Source: CAJBVG01 sp943372995 (GTDB taxonomy: Bacteria > Bacteroidota > Bacteroidia > Sphingobacteriales > Sphingobacteriaceae). Taken from it: 64,000 nt of DNA. Positions 51,037-61,137 of the stretch are shown here, piece after piece. Location of the stretch: contig CALSAQ010000001.1 of assembly GCA_943372995.1 (NCBI GenBank), forward strand, positions 620,001 through 684,000, written 5' to 3'. Within the stretch, counting starts at the first letter, position 1. Every line of letters starts with the position of its first letter. A program made the position numbers and the translations under genes. The notes beneath the pieces are model-generated. The model did no database searches. It was not told the origin of the DNA and saw nothing but the letters and a program-made list of their open reading frames with translations.

Positions 51037-51126
51037 CTGAGTAGTGAGTAGTGAGTAGTGAGTAGTGAGTAGTGAGTCATGGGAATTACTAACGTCCCAC
51101 TACTCAATACTCACTACTCATTACTA
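51037..51126. repeat. AGTGAGTAGTG array with two inverted arms, ending on a stop codon
   Basis: Five GAGTAGT copies (51039-51075) face the reverse word ACTACTCA (51094-51126) across a ~15-nt centre. The right end CTA at 51124-51126 is the complement of the phosphohexomutase stop TAG. The array fills all but 7 bp between the two genes. Confidence 0.9.
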
Positions 51127-52533
51127 ATGAAGAAGAGTTGCTTTTGTTGCATCCAATATAGCGAACGATTCTGCAGAGTTTGCGGCTTCTGAGTACGTGC
51201 GTAATACTGGTTCGGTTCCAGATGGTCTAATCATCACCCAACCTCCATTGTCTAAATGAAATTTGAATCCATCCATATCTTCCACCTTGGTTACATTATA
51301 TTTTCCGAAAGATTTATATTTTCCTTCTTTACAATTGCTAATAATTTGTTGTTTCAACGATTCTTCTAAATGTAAATCGTAGCGCTCTACAGCAAAACTT
51401 CCTACTACATCATATACTTCTTGGATAAGCTCTTCTAACGATTTACCCGTTTTTGCCATGAACTCCCAAATCGTTAATCCAATCCAAATACCATCTCTCT
51501 CAGGAATGTGCCCTGTAATGGCAATACCTCCAGATTCTTCACCTCCTGCTAAGAATGGATCTGCATCTTTTACCATGATCTCACAAATGTATTTGAAACC
51601 AATTTTTGTAATCTGTTGTTTCAAACCATAAGCTTTACAAAGCTCATCAATCTTTCTTGTGCAAGAAAAAGTAGTAATCACTTGCCCTGTTTGGTTTTTA
51701 TATTTTACTAAGTAGTGAATCAATAGTAAAATAATATGATGAGAGTCTACAAATTCTCCTTTGCTATTGTATAACCCAATACGATCGGCATCGCCATCGG
51801 TAGCTAATGCAGAATCAATATTTCCAGAGATTTTTATCATCTCCGAAAGCTCTAATAAATTTTTATGAATAGGCTCAGGTGCTTGTCCGTCGAAGCCTGG
51901 ATTATGTTCACAATGCATAAAGGTGATGTCGGGTAGTATCTTTCTCATTACCTCTTGTCCTGCTCCATACATCGCGTCATAAGCAAAGTTTAATCCCGAA
52001 TTTTTTATCGCTTCCATGTCAAACGATTCTTCTACATGGTCTACATACATCTGCTCCATATCTACTAATGTGATCATTCCCGAACTGAGGTAATGTTCCA
52101 TTGTATCGGTTTGTATCGGAAGTCTAGCTGGAATCAATTGCTCAACCTCTGCAATTTCATCTGGTGTTGCTGGTCCTCCGTAAGAAGCTTTAATTTTGTA
52201 CCCATTGTATTCAGGTGGGTTATGACTTGCGGTAATAATTATTCCTGCATTAGCTTTTAGCTTTACTGTTGCTAATGAAATCATAGGTGTACTTACAAAA
52301 GGAGTATTGCATAAATGCACTTTTATTCCTTCTGCTGCCATTACTCTAGCTACCGTTTCTACAAATAACTTACCCGCAAAGCGGCAGTCGTTTCCCAATG
52401 TTATACTAGGCGATGTGTTATTTTTTTTCAACCATAATGCAGTACCATACGCTACACGTCCCACATTTTCTACTGTAAATTCCTTTGCAATTATGGCTCT
52501 CCAGCCATCCGTTCCAAATTTTATCGTCGTCAT
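51124..52533 (-). CDS. Phosphoglucomutase/phosphomannomutase family protein
   Basis: 469 residues with the four alpha-D-phosphohexomutase motifs: phosphoserine loop ITASHNPPEYNGYK, metal loop DGDADRIGLY, sugar loop GGEESGG and phosphate loop RPSGTEPVLRTY. Interconverts hexose 1- and 6-phosphates for polysaccharide or glycogen synthesis. Substrate (glucose, mannose or glucosamine) is not decidable. The stop TAG abuts the array described above. Confidence 0.93.
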   Translation of the reverse strand: MTTIKFGTDGWRAIIAKEFTVENVGRVAYGTALWLKKNNTSPSITLGNDCRFAGKLFVETVARVMAAEGIKVHLCNTPFVSTPMISLATVKLKANAGIIITASHNPPEYNGYKIKASYGGPATPDEIAEVEQLIPARLPIQTDTMEHYLSSGMITLVDMEQMYVDHVEESFDMEAIKNSGLNFAYDAMYGAGQEVMRKILPDITFMHCEHNPGFDGQAPEPIHKNLLELSEMIKISGNIDSALATDGDADRIGLYNSKGEFVDSHHIILLLIHYLVKYKNQTGQVITTFSCTRKIDELCKAYGLKQQITKIGFKYICEIMVKDADPFLAGGEESGGIAITGHIPERDGIWIGLTIWEFMAKTGKSLEELIQEVYDVVGSFAVERYDLHLEESLKQQIISNCKEGKYKSFGKYNVTKVEDMDGFKFHLDNGGWVMIRPSGTEPVLRTYSEAANSAESFAILDATKATLLH

Positions 52534-52599
52534 GCTTAATATCTTATAATTGTGCTAAAATAGCTTTTTTGAGTATAAAAAATAGAAAGTATGCCTTAC

Positions 52600-53535
52600 T
52601 TATTCGATTAAATACCTAAGTCCAAAGGTAAACTCTACTCTGCCTAAGTTATCTTGTTTATTGTCAGGAACTTTAACTGTTGTTTTGTAGCTACCATAAT
52701 CATAGGTATACTCCGTAGCCCCAGCACCTACAAGTAAGCCTGTAAAGCCCAGTGCAAAGTTTTTAGATACACTGTAATCAAATCCAATCTCATAACTTAC
52801 GGCAAAAGAACTGGTTGTAATGGTAACCGGGTCAATTATCTCTCCTTGGTTAATGTACGATTGATAGCCATAACCCCAATCAAATACTGCACGCCATTTA
52901 TTGTTTTTGAGCATGGGTAACCTATAGCCTAAAGATATACCATAATAACTCATGGTAATGTTGTCAGACAATCTACCTGTATTGAAATTTCCGTTTGAAG
53001 TATAGATAACCACATTGTCGATACTATTGGAAGTGTTAAATTGCATAAATTTTGCTCCAACGCCCAAATTACGTTTACCGTAATAATTCATAGATACTGC
53101 ATAAGCCGAACCCGATTTTAATCCTCTCAAGTATTCTTTTAGTACAGAATTCGGTACATCACTAATGTTCATTAGTAAATATGAAAATCCATAATGTCCT
53201 CCAAATCGGAACCCTGGGATATGATCGTACTTTTTACGTGTTGTTAAGTTTTTATTTGAATAGGGTTTGTTTTGAGTTGTAGTATTCTGAGTATTTACTT
53301 TCTTATTCGTGCTATCGTTACTTGCATAATAATCGATGATAATTTTCTTTACCTCCGACATTTTTAATGCATTAGTTATTTCTTCATTGTTTTGATATGT
53401 GAAAAAGAAAATGGTTTCATTCGTTTGCTTTATAACCTTGCAATGAACAGAATCATTATTGTTTTTTACGATTAAATCTTGTGCATAACTAAGTGTTGTA
53501 AGGAGCACCAAGAATAGGGTGAATGGGATTTTCAT
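52600..53535 (-). CDS. Outer-membrane beta-barrel protein, paralogue A
   Basis: 311 residues with a signal peptide (cleavage near SYAQ). N-terminal ~60 residues start QDLIVKNNNDSVHCKVIKQ, a conserved module seen in many Bacteroidota barrels; then a low-complexity Asn/Thr/Lys linker; then beta-strands with alternating pattern (FRFGGHYGFSYLLMNI, NNKWRAVFDWGYGYQSY) ending GRVEFTFGLRYLIE. It is a paralogue of the next gene, 20 bp upstream. Function unknown. Confidence 0.8.
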   Translation of the reverse strand: MKIPFTLFLVLLTTLSYAQDLIVKNNNDSVHCKVIKQTNETIFFFTYQNNEEITNALKMSEVKKIIIDYYASNDSTNKKVNTQNTTTQNKPYSNKNLTTRKKYDHIPGFRFGGHYGFSYLLMNISDVPNSVLKEYLRGLKSGSAYAVSMNYYGKRNLGVGAKFMQFNTSNSIDNVVIYTSNGNFNTGRLSDNITMSYYGISLGYRLPMLKNNKWRAVFDWGYGYQSYINQGEIIDPVTITTSSFAVSYEIGFDYSVSKNFALGFTGLLVGAGATEYTYDYGSYKTTVKVPDNKQDNLGRVEFTFGLRYLIE

Positions 53536-53555
53536 TTACAATAGTAAAAAAATAT

Positions 53556-54449
53556 TTATTGAATTACATACCTAAGTCCCAAACCGAGTTCCACTCTTGA
53601 GATATTGATGTATTTATCTGGGTTTAGAGTCATTGTTAATTTTCCAGAAGAATTTGTTAACTCAATTTCTTTTATTTTAGAAGAGAAAACATTTGCTGAT
53701 ATTCCTGCCCAAATCTTTTTACTTAATTGATAATCTACCCCTAATTGGTAGTAATAACCCATTTGTGAACTTTTTAAAGTATAAGAACTTAATTCAACAC
53801 CATTATTTACAAAGCTTGTATAACCAACAGAGATATTAGCATTGAAATTTATTTTCTTATTGTTGGCTGGTATTTTTCCGCCCAATGTTAAGCCAGTAAA
53901 TAGTACATTAATGTCTGAACCCAAATCTCCATATCTAATTACACCATTATCATCTTCAATGGCAACATTAGACTTTGAATACTTAGATCTGAAGTTTAAT
54001 AGACGTGCTCCGAGTCCAAAGTTTCTTTCTCCATAATAATTATAACCCAGCTCAAAATGATAGCCAGTTTTTAATTGTTTTTCTTGCTCATCCAAATAAT
54101 CAACATCTTTCTTTATCGTTTTTGCAGAAACATAAGAAGGCCCCGCTTGAATGAAAAAACGATGTGTGTGTGTTTTTGTATTGTTAATATCAGAAGAAAT
54201 ATCACCTTTTGCCTTTGAAGAGTTAGTTTGTTGTAAATAATCTCTTCTTATTTGTTTTACTTCGGAAGTCCTGATTTTTGTGATCATTCCCGTTAGATCA
54301 CTGCCCAACTGATAAGAAATCTCATTAAACCCTTCTTCTAGTATTTTACATCTAATAGAATCGTTCTTAGTGGTGATGATTAAATCTTGTGCGAATACTT
54401 GTGCAACAGATGCAAAAAGAAATAGGGCAATGAGCTTTATACCTTTCAT
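53556..54449 (-). CDS. Outer-membrane beta-barrel protein, paralogue B
   Basis: 297 residues with a signal peptide (cleavage near VFAQ). Shares with its neighbour the module QDLIITTKNDSIRCKILEEGF, the linker position, YGERNFGLGARLLNF and the terminal strand ELGLGLRYVIQ. The gene pair arose by tandem duplication. It lies 36 bp after the TonB-type receptor gene in the same direction. Confidence 0.8.
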   Translation of the reverse strand: MKGIKLIALFLFASVAQVFAQDLIITTKNDSIRCKILEEGFNEISYQLGSDLTGMITKIRTSEVKQIRRDYLQQTNSSKAKGDISSDINNTKTHTHRFFIQAGPSYVSAKTIKKDVDYLDEQEKQLKTGYHFELGYNYYGERNFGLGARLLNFRSKYSKSNVAIEDDNGVIRYGDLGSDINVLFTGLTLGGKIPANNKKINFNANISVGYTSFVNNGVELSSYTLKSSQMGYYYQLGVDYQLSKKIWAGISANVFSSKIKEIELTNSSGKLTMTLNPDKYINISRVELGLGLRYVIQ

Positions 54450-54485
54450 AACCCTAAAATAACTAAAATTCTTTATCTAATACGC

Positions 54486-57287
54486 TTAGAAGCTGCTAAA
54501 TTTATAGCTGAAGTTTAATAAGAAATACTGACGAAGGATATTTGTATATACATCTTCTGTATATGTATCGGTGAAATTTCTACTAATCGCTTGATTTTGG
54601 TTTAGTAAATCAAATGCGGTTAATCGAACCTCAGCAGCATCTTTCTTTAAGAATTTATACCCAACCCCAGCATTCCATAAGGCGTAATTCTGACTAAAGT
54701 TATCAGATATTCCTTCATAAATCTGTTGTGTAATTTCAGATGTAAATACCAAGCCTTTCCATGGCATTACATTTAATTTTATTTTATTCTGATGATTGAT
54801 ATATGAAGAGTTCGATTGTGTTTGAACAGTATTATATTGTTCGGTGAAATTAGTTTGTGTTGAAATGGTGAAATCCCACATCTTACTGATATTAGAACTC
54901 CACACAATTCCTAGTCCATAAGTAGGAGAGAGTGCCTCGTTCATTTTATCATTAATAATACTTGGTGTATTACTTACTCCTGCGTTTAAATTGAAATTCA
55001 AATTGGATTTGATAAGTTTCACCGGAAAACCATATGAAATCAAAGAGTTTATAGAATAATATCCATTTAAATTAACCGGACTACTTAATCGTGCCCCAGC
55101 TAATAATGGAATAGAATTATATACCGTATCTGTTGTAGCAACAAATGAATTACTGCCTATATAGTTTCTCGTAAATGAACTTCTTAATACAGCAAAGAAT
55201 GATGTCGATTTTGCTGTATTTACTGATGAATATCTAATAACAAAAAAATTAGAAAAGTCTTGCTCTAAATTTGCATTACCTATACTTAATTGCGTAGAGT
55301 TTGTGTTATTTAATACTTCTTGTAATTGATCTACGCTCGGTGCATTATTCGAACTTCTGTAAAACATTCTCAGATTCTTCTTTGCATCTATCCTATACAT
55401 CAACATTGCACTTGGTAGAATTGAATTGAAATCTCTTTCAATGTCGTAGTCGACAGGGAATTTCTGATCGTTATTCAAAACCGCTTTCTGCAAATTTGCA
55501 CTTAACATTAAGGTCAATTTTTTCTTTTGAAAACGGTAACCTAATCCTACCGATTGTGTAGTGTAAGTGCTTTTAAAAATATTGCTTAAGCTAGTGTCGA
55601 ATGTCGAGTATTCATTGCTAATGTTAGAAAACTCATTGGTAGTTTTATCAGAATTCGTATAGTTCCTGTTTAAGTTATAACTCAATATAACTGCATTATT
55701 CGTATCAATAGGCTCTGTATAGGTGATGTTTGAATTTACACTCCATCCCGTTTTATTTAAATCAGCTTTCTGATTGATAGAATCGTTAAAACTACTATCT
55801 GTTAAGCTGAAATAACTATTGTTCAGGTAGCTTGTTCCTTCTTGCCCTGTATACGTAGGGGAGATGTTTAATGATAATGTTCTTCCTTTTTTCTCAAAAG
55901 ATCTTCTGTATAAAACAGGCAAAGAAATATTACTTCCCGTTAAATTCGATTGTTGATAGTTATTACTCCCTGAACTCGCTATTCCGTCCTGATTATTTTC
56001 GGTAAGTATACTTGCAATCCCTTCATTTATTTGATAAGATAATCGTGGTTGAAAGATGATACTATTAAATGTATCTATTTTGTAATCGAGTTTAAAGTTT
56101 AATCGATGATTTTGATTTTTACTGGTACTGATATTATCTTCCAAATATTTCAATTGTTTATCGGAACTGGTAATGTAATTTCTATCGGTAGTAGTAACAC
56201 TATTATTATCGGTGTAATTATAGAAATAGCTTCCACTAATCTCTATTTTCTTTCCCCATTTATCACTATAGTTTAATCCCACTGCATGTGTAGTGTTTAT
56301 ACCATTCCGCGAATTCACTAAGAACTGACTGGCATCGTTTCCTCCACCCATACCACCTCTCATACCACCTGGCATTCCACCACCCATACCGCCTCTCATT
56401 CCACCACCTCTGTTCGAACTAGCATTAGTACCAATTACTCCCAATAAATCTTCTTGTGCAAAATTTTGCTCGTTCAAATTATTGCTTTGGTATAATAAGG
56501 TTAGTCGGCGTTTATCTTTAAATTGATTGATGTTCAATCCCACTTTGTATTGCTCATTAGTATTGGCTCCGGCAAATACCCTACCGAAGGTTCCATTTTT
56601 GAAACTAGGCTTAGTTACAATGTTTATGGTTTTCTGACTATTCCCATCATCGAAGCCAGTAAATTGTGATTGGTCGCTTTTCTTGTCGAACACTTCAATT
56701 TTTTCAATTACCTCAGCAGGTAAGTTTTTTAACACTGCATTCGGATCGTCGCCAAAGAAAGGTTTCCCATCTACCAATATCCTTTTTACTTCTTCACCTT
56801 GTGCTTGCATCTTCCCATCTTGCATAACTACTCCAGGCATTTTAGTAATCAAATCTTCTGCATTCGCATCAGGGTTTGTTTTAAATGCATTGGCATTGTA
56901 TGAACTGGTATCGCCTTTCTGTACTGCAGCTATAGCCTTGTCGCTTACTGTTACTTCTTTTAATTGACCTGTTTTTGCTTTTAAACTGATGTTAATCGTC
57001 GGATTAGGATTCTCTGCAAGATTTACTCTTCTTACAGTATTCTGATATCCTAAATAACTTACATTGAGTAGGTAGCTTCCTTTGCTTAATCCAGTAAATA
57101 CATATCCACCTTTATCATCACTAATACTAAACTTTTTTAGTGTAGTATCGCTAAGGCTAATTAACACAATACGAGCACCCACTAATGGTCCGTTACCATC
57201 GTTAATATTTCCTTTTATACTTGAATTTTGGGCGTAAGAATGAATAAAAATGCCTAAGAAGGCAAATAGCAAAGTAATTTTTTTCAA
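54486..57287 (-). CDS. TonB-dependent-receptor-like outer-membrane protein
   Basis: 933 residues. Signal peptide to SYAQ; carboxypeptidase-regulatory-like Ig domain (~22-110, SSIKGNINDGNGPLVGAR); plug domain (TVSDKAIAAVQKGDTSSYNA, ITKMPGVVMQDG, ILVDGKPFFGDDPNAVLKNLP, VIEKIEVF); then a large beta-barrel ending YFLLNFSYKFSSF. No TonB box is obvious. The barrel has an unusual Gly/Met/Arg-rich loop (~277-300). This subfamily is common in Bacteroidota and transports siderophores, peptides or unknown ligands; no SusD gene lies near. Followed by the two paralogous barrels. Confidence 0.85.
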   Translation of the reverse strand: MKKITLLFAFLGIFIHSYAQNSSIKGNINDGNGPLVGARIVLISLSDTTLKKFSISDDKGGYVFTGLSKGSYLLNVSYLGYQNTVRRVNLAENPNPTINISLKAKTGQLKEVTVSDKAIAAVQKGDTSSYNANAFKTNPDANAEDLITKMPGVVMQDGKMQAQGEEVKRILVDGKPFFGDDPNAVLKNLPAEVIEKIEVFDKKSDQSQFTGFDDGNSQKTINIVTKPSFKNGTFGRVFAGANTNEQYKVGLNINQFKDKRRLTLLYQSNNLNEQNFAQEDLLGVIGTNASSNRGGGMRGGMGGGMPGGMRGGMGGGNDASQFLVNSRNGINTTHAVGLNYSDKWGKKIEISGSYFYNYTDNNSVTTTDRNYITSSDKQLKYLEDNISTSKNQNHRLNFKLDYKIDTFNSIIFQPRLSYQINEGIASILTENNQDGIASSGSNNYQQSNLTGSNISLPVLYRRSFEKKGRTLSLNISPTYTGQEGTSYLNNSYFSLTDSSFNDSINQKADLNKTGWSVNSNITYTEPIDTNNAVILSYNLNRNYTNSDKTTNEFSNISNEYSTFDTSLSNIFKSTYTTQSVGLGYRFQKKKLTLMLSANLQKAVLNNDQKFPVDYDIERDFNSILPSAMLMYRIDAKKNLRMFYRSSNNAPSVDQLQEVLNNTNSTQLSIGNANLEQDFSNFFVIRYSSVNTAKSTSFFAVLRSSFTRNYIGSNSFVATTDTVYNSIPLLAGARLSSPVNLNGYYSINSLISYGFPVKLIKSNLNFNLNAGVSNTPSIINDKMNEALSPTYGLGIVWSSNISKMWDFTISTQTNFTEQYNTVQTQSNSSYINHQNKIKLNVMPWKGLVFTSEITQQIYEGISDNFSQNYALWNAGVGYKFLKKDAAEVRLTAFDLLNQNQAISRNFTDTYTEDVYTNILRQYFLLNFSYKFSSF

Positions 57288-57335
57288 AGCAATTGTTTTC
57301 TGTTAAGACGATGATTTTGCTTAAGGGTTTAAAAC

Positions 57336-57409
57336 GGTGACTAGTGACTGGTGACTTGTAGCTGGTACCAGTCACTAGTCACCAGTCACTAGTCACCAAC
57401 TACTAGCTA
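57336..57409. repeat. AGTGACTGGTG array as an inverted repeat, at the smc stop codon
   Basis: GGTGACTAGTGACTGGT at the left is the reverse complement of ACCAGTCACTAGTCACC on the right, about 17 bp each, with ~14 bp between. The right edge is 3 bp from the complement of the smc stop (TAGCTAGTAG). Transcribed, it would form a very stable hairpin but without a T-run. Confidence 0.9.
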
Positions 57410-60400
57410 AGCTACTGGATCCAACTGACGTAAATCAACTGGTACCACTCTCGATACTCCTTGTTCTACCATGGTTACTCCGTACACCACGTCGGTACTT
57501 GCAATGGTGCGTTTGTTGTGGGTAACAATAATAAACTGCGACTCATCAGAGAACTTACGGATAATTTTATTGAACTTATCAATATTGGTATCATCTAATG
57601 GAGCATCCACCTCATCGAAAATACAGAAAGGTGCAGGTTTCAATAGATATAAGGAGAAGAGAATTGCAGTAGCCGTAAGCGTTTTCTCCCCTCCAGATAA
57701 TTGATTAATAGTTAATGGTCGTTTACCTTTTGGTTTTGCAATAATGTCGATATCCGATTCCAATGGATCTTCTGGATTCAATAAAATTAAATCACAAGAG
57801 TCTTCTTCATTAAATAATGATCGGAACACGATGATGAAATTATCGCGAATTTGTGTGAAAGCTTCCATGAATTTCTCTTTAGCTGTATCATCAATTTCTT
57901 TGATGGTATCTAGTAGAGACGCTTTGGCATTCAACAAATCGTTTTTCTGTTCCTGAATAAATGTATAACGTTTATTCATCTCGTCGTAAGCTTCCATAGC
58001 CATTGGGTTTATAGGCCCATAGTTGTCTATTTGGTTACGTAGTTTTTCAGTTTTTACTTTTAATTGCTCTTCGTTTTCATCTTCCGGAATCTCCACATCT
58101 TGTAAGCTGTCGATATCTACAGAGAATTCAACTGATAAGCGTTCTTTTAAGGAAGTTAATTCCATACGCAATTCCGTTTTACGGTCGCGGATAGAAGTAA
58201 AGGAGTTTTCAGCTTGCTCTTTACGCGCTCTTACTTCTCTTAAACTTTCTTCAAGCTCAGTAATTTTATTTCTCGATTGATAATAGTCTTGCTCCACTTC
58301 TTGTGTCGCTTTTTCCATATTATCTTTCTCTTCATACATCGCCACTAGTTCGGTATCCGAATTGTCGTGGGTGGTCATGATTTCATTTATTCCCTGCATA
58401 GCTGCATCGTATTCGCTTTGATTAATGGCGATACGCTCTTGCAACATTTTTAAGTTGTTGTTTTTATACTCAATCTCTTTGTCGAGTTGAGAAACTTTAT
58501 TTTGTTGCTGATGGAACTGTATATTTCTTTGGTTGAATGAACCCGAACGCTCCGAGAGCTTGTCGTTTAATTCGTTAAACAACTGCTGACTCTCTTGAAC
58601 ATGTGCATGCAATTCGTCTTTAGAAGCAATAGCAAGTTCTAATTCGGGAACCATACTTTCCAACTGGTGATTGTATTCTTCAATCTTACGTTGGATGTCT
58701 TCTTTACGTACAGAACTGTCGCTAATAAAATTGTGGTATTGTTCCTGACGAGTTTTGTATGAAATTAATTCGGTGTTGATCTTGTTAATTTCATCTTTCA
58801 TCACCGAGATTTCATTCGTTTTTGTCGATTGTTTTAAATCTTGTAAACGATAAATCATCTGATCAATATCACGGTTGTACTCTTCAATGAAATGGTTGAT
58901 GTCTTTGATCTCTTGCTCTAGAACCTCAAGATTCTTAGCACGACCAATTCTCTTTCCTTCAAACAAGCCAACAGAACCACCAGATAGAGAAACTTTAGTG
59001 CGATTAAATTTACCGCTCTTCGCTAAGTAAACTTTTTGCGAGTCGTTCTCTTTGTTTATCCATTGGTCTTCGTTTTCATTAATTACCAATACATTCCCGA
59101 GTAGGTGAGTAGCTAGTTTTTGGTATTTATAATCAACATTAATCACTTTTAATGCCGATACTAATCCCTCTTGGGTTTGCTCAGAAAGTTGAGTGTTTAT
59201 ATCTTTTAAACTTTCTAATACGAAGAAATTCGCTTTACCTTTTGCCGACTGACCTAGGAGTTGAATCCCAGCCATCGCTTCTTGGTAAGTATCTACCACA
59301 TAATAGTTCAGATAGCTCTCCAAGTAGTTTTCTATTGCAATACGGTAATCTTCCTGGCAGAATAAGATATCAGAAAGGAGAGGAGCATTTTTAGACCACT
59401 CTGTATTTTTCTTTAAGAATTTTATCGACTCAGGGAAACCTTCTAAACTTTCTACTAAACTCTTAGTAAGGTTAAATTCATTTTGCTTAGCATCGAGTTT
59501 ACGAGATTCTTTAGCGAAACGATCTTTCATTTCGTTAATCTCGTTTTCGGCTTTTTCTATAGATGCTTTTAAGGCTTCTTCCGATTGTAATAACTGATTG
59601 TATACTTCAGTTTTTTCTAAACTTTGTTGTTCGAGTTTTTCAATCTCTTTATCGAACTCTACCATTTCTTCTTTACGAAGATTGGTTTCTGTATTGTTAC
59701 GAGCAAACTCTTGTTCTAATCCTTCTTTCTGAATTTTTACAATTTCGAGTTCTTTCTCATTTTTATAAATGATGTTTTGATTGGCTTGTAACTCTTGTTG
59801 AGCTTGCTCAAGTTTAGTTCTACTTTGCTGATGTTCTTCTCTAAGTAAATCAACTTCGTTTTTGAGTTGTTCTAGTTCAAACTCAATTTCATTTAATATT
59901 TTTTGCTCCGAAAGCTGAGAAGATTCAAGGGTTTCGAGCTGACCTAAGATTTGGTCTACTGCAGATTTATCTACAGTTAAATCAGAGGCAAGTTTGCGTT
60001 CTTTTTCTTGAAAGAAAGTTAAACGTTCGTTCTTAATTTTCTTCTCGTTTTCGTACGAACGAATTTTTGCGATGTAATCGTTTAATGCTTTTTGTTGAAC
60101 ACCTAAGTTTTTCTCTTTGTTCAGGTTTTCTAGTTTCTCCTCTTGGATACGAGCTTCTACAGTATCGATTTCGGCATGGTACCTGTTCTTGTCGTCGTTA
60201 TGTGCAATCTCACGCTCGTCAAGCTCTTCCATCGATTTCTTCAATCCAGAAATACGGAATGAAGCTAAGATGGTACTGAGTTCTTTGTACTGTTCTTTGA
60301 GTTTGTAGTAACGCTCGGTTTTCTTAGCCTGACTTTCTAACTGCTTTAAGTTTTTCTCAATCTCAAACAATAAATCTTCTACACGATTTAAGTCGTCTTC

Positions 60401-60952
60401 AGTATCTTTTAATTTGTTTAAGGTTTGTTTTTTTCTGATTTTATATTTAGAAATTCCCGCAGCCTCTTCAAATAGGGCACGACGAGAGTTGTCTTTATTG
60501 CTTAAAATCTCTTCAATCATTTTTAACTCGATGATTGAATATGAATCTGAGCCAATACCAGTATCTAAAAATAAATCGGTAATGTCTTTCAAACGACATT
60601 GTACATCGTTTAAACGGTATTCACTTTCGCCAGAACGATATAATTTACGAGTAATGGTTACTGTAGAATAATCGGTAGGCAATATATTTTTTGTATTGTC
60701 GAATGTTAACGAAACCTCAGCAAGGTTTGCAGGTTTACGGTTTTTTGTTCCATTGAAAATGATGTTCTCCATTTTCTCCGAACGCAAAGTCTTAGTACTT
60801 TGCTCTCCCAATACCCAACGGATAGAATCTACGACGTTCGACTTCCCGCAACCGTTCGGCCCTACAATAGCTGTAATCCCATCATCGAAGTTGATGCTGA
60901 TTTTATCTCCAAAACTTTTGAATCCTTTTACTTCTAGTGATTTTAGTTTCAC
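57407..60952 (-). CDS. smc: Chromosome segregation protein SMC
   Basis: 1181 residues. Walker A IVGPNGCGKSNVVDSIRW, first coiled coil (~165-500), hinge (~500-690), second coiled coil (~690-1000), signature NQLSGGEKTLTATA and Walker B FCIFDEVDAPLDDTN. The start is GTG at 60952, set by homology (MKLKSLEVKGFKSFG) and by AGGAGG four bases upstream. Condenses and segregates chromosomes; the ScpA/B partners are not in this window. The stop TAG abuts an inverted short-word array. Confidence 0.97.
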   Translation of the reverse strand: MKLKSLEVKGFKSFGDKISINFDDGITAIVGPNGCGKSNVVDSIRWVLGEQSTKTLRSEKMENIIFNGTKNRKPANLAEVSLTFDNTKNILPTDYSTVTITRKLYRSGESEYRLNDVQCRLKDITDLFLDTGIGSDSYSIIELKMIEEILSNKDNSRRALFEEAAGISKYKIRKKQTLNKLKDTEDDLNRVEDLLFEIEKNLKQLESQAKKTERYYKLKEQYKELSTILASFRISGLKKSMEELDEREIAHNDDKNRYHAEIDTVEARIQEEKLENLNKEKNLGVQQKALNDYIAKIRSYENEKKIKNERLTFFQEKERKLASDLTVDKSAVDQILGQLETLESSQLSEQKILNEIEFELEQLKNEVDLLREEHQQSRTKLEQAQQELQANQNIIYKNEKELEIVKIQKEGLEQEFARNNTETNLRKEEMVEFDKEIEKLEQQSLEKTEVYNQLLQSEEALKASIEKAENEINEMKDRFAKESRKLDAKQNEFNLTKSLVESLEGFPESIKFLKKNTEWSKNAPLLSDILFCQEDYRIAIENYLESYLNYYVVDTYQEAMAGIQLLGQSAKGKANFFVLESLKDINTQLSEQTQEGLVSALKVINVDYKYQKLATHLLGNVLVINENEDQWINKENDSQKVYLAKSGKFNRTKVSLSGGSVGLFEGKRIGRAKNLEVLEQEIKDINHFIEEYNRDIDQMIYRLQDLKQSTKTNEISVMKDEINKINTELISYKTRQEQYHNFISDSSVRKEDIQRKIEEYNHQLESMVPELELAIASKDELHAHVQESQQLFNELNDKLSERSGSFNQRNIQFHQQQNKVSQLDKEIEYKNNNLKMLQERIAINQSEYDAAMQGINEIMTTHDNSDTELVAMYEEKDNMEKATQEVEQDYYQSRNKITELEESLREVRARKEQAENSFTSIRDRKTELRMELTSLKERLSVEFSVDIDSLQDVEIPEDENEEQLKVKTEKLRNQIDNYGPINPMAMEAYDEMNKRYTFIQEQKNDLLNAKASLLDTIKEIDDTAKEKFMEAFTQIRDNFIIVFRSLFNEEDSCDLILLNPEDPLESDIDIIAKPKGKRPLTINQLSGGEKTLTATAILFSLYLLKPAPFCIFDEVDAPLDDTNIDKFNKIIRKFSDESQFIIVTHNKRTIASTDVVYGVTMVEQGVSRVVPVDLRQLDPVA

Positions 60953-60956
60953 TTTT

Positions 60957-60962
60957 CCTCCT
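60957..60962 (-). promoter_or_regulatory. Shine-Dalgarno site of smc (GTG start)
   Basis: AGGAGG lies four bases before GTG 60952. A full anti-SD match is rare in Bacteroidota and supports the GTG as the true start. Confidence 0.7.
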
Positions 60963-61137
60963 TTTTAATGTTGTAAACCCTAATGTTTTCAAGGCATTAG
61001 GAGGTTTAAATATCCCCTTAAATTAGCTCTAAATCAAGTATTGTTATCCACAGTCTTTGTGAATAAAAAAGTAACAAGTTAAGTTGTATCTAGCTGATTG
61101 CTAGGAGGTAGGGAGGTGGAATGTTGGTAAGTTAATA

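Noticed and set aside
51030..51107. N-terminal extension of the Smr-domain protein
   Set aside because: It is the translated AGTGAGTAGTG array; the family begins at MYKIGDYVRF.
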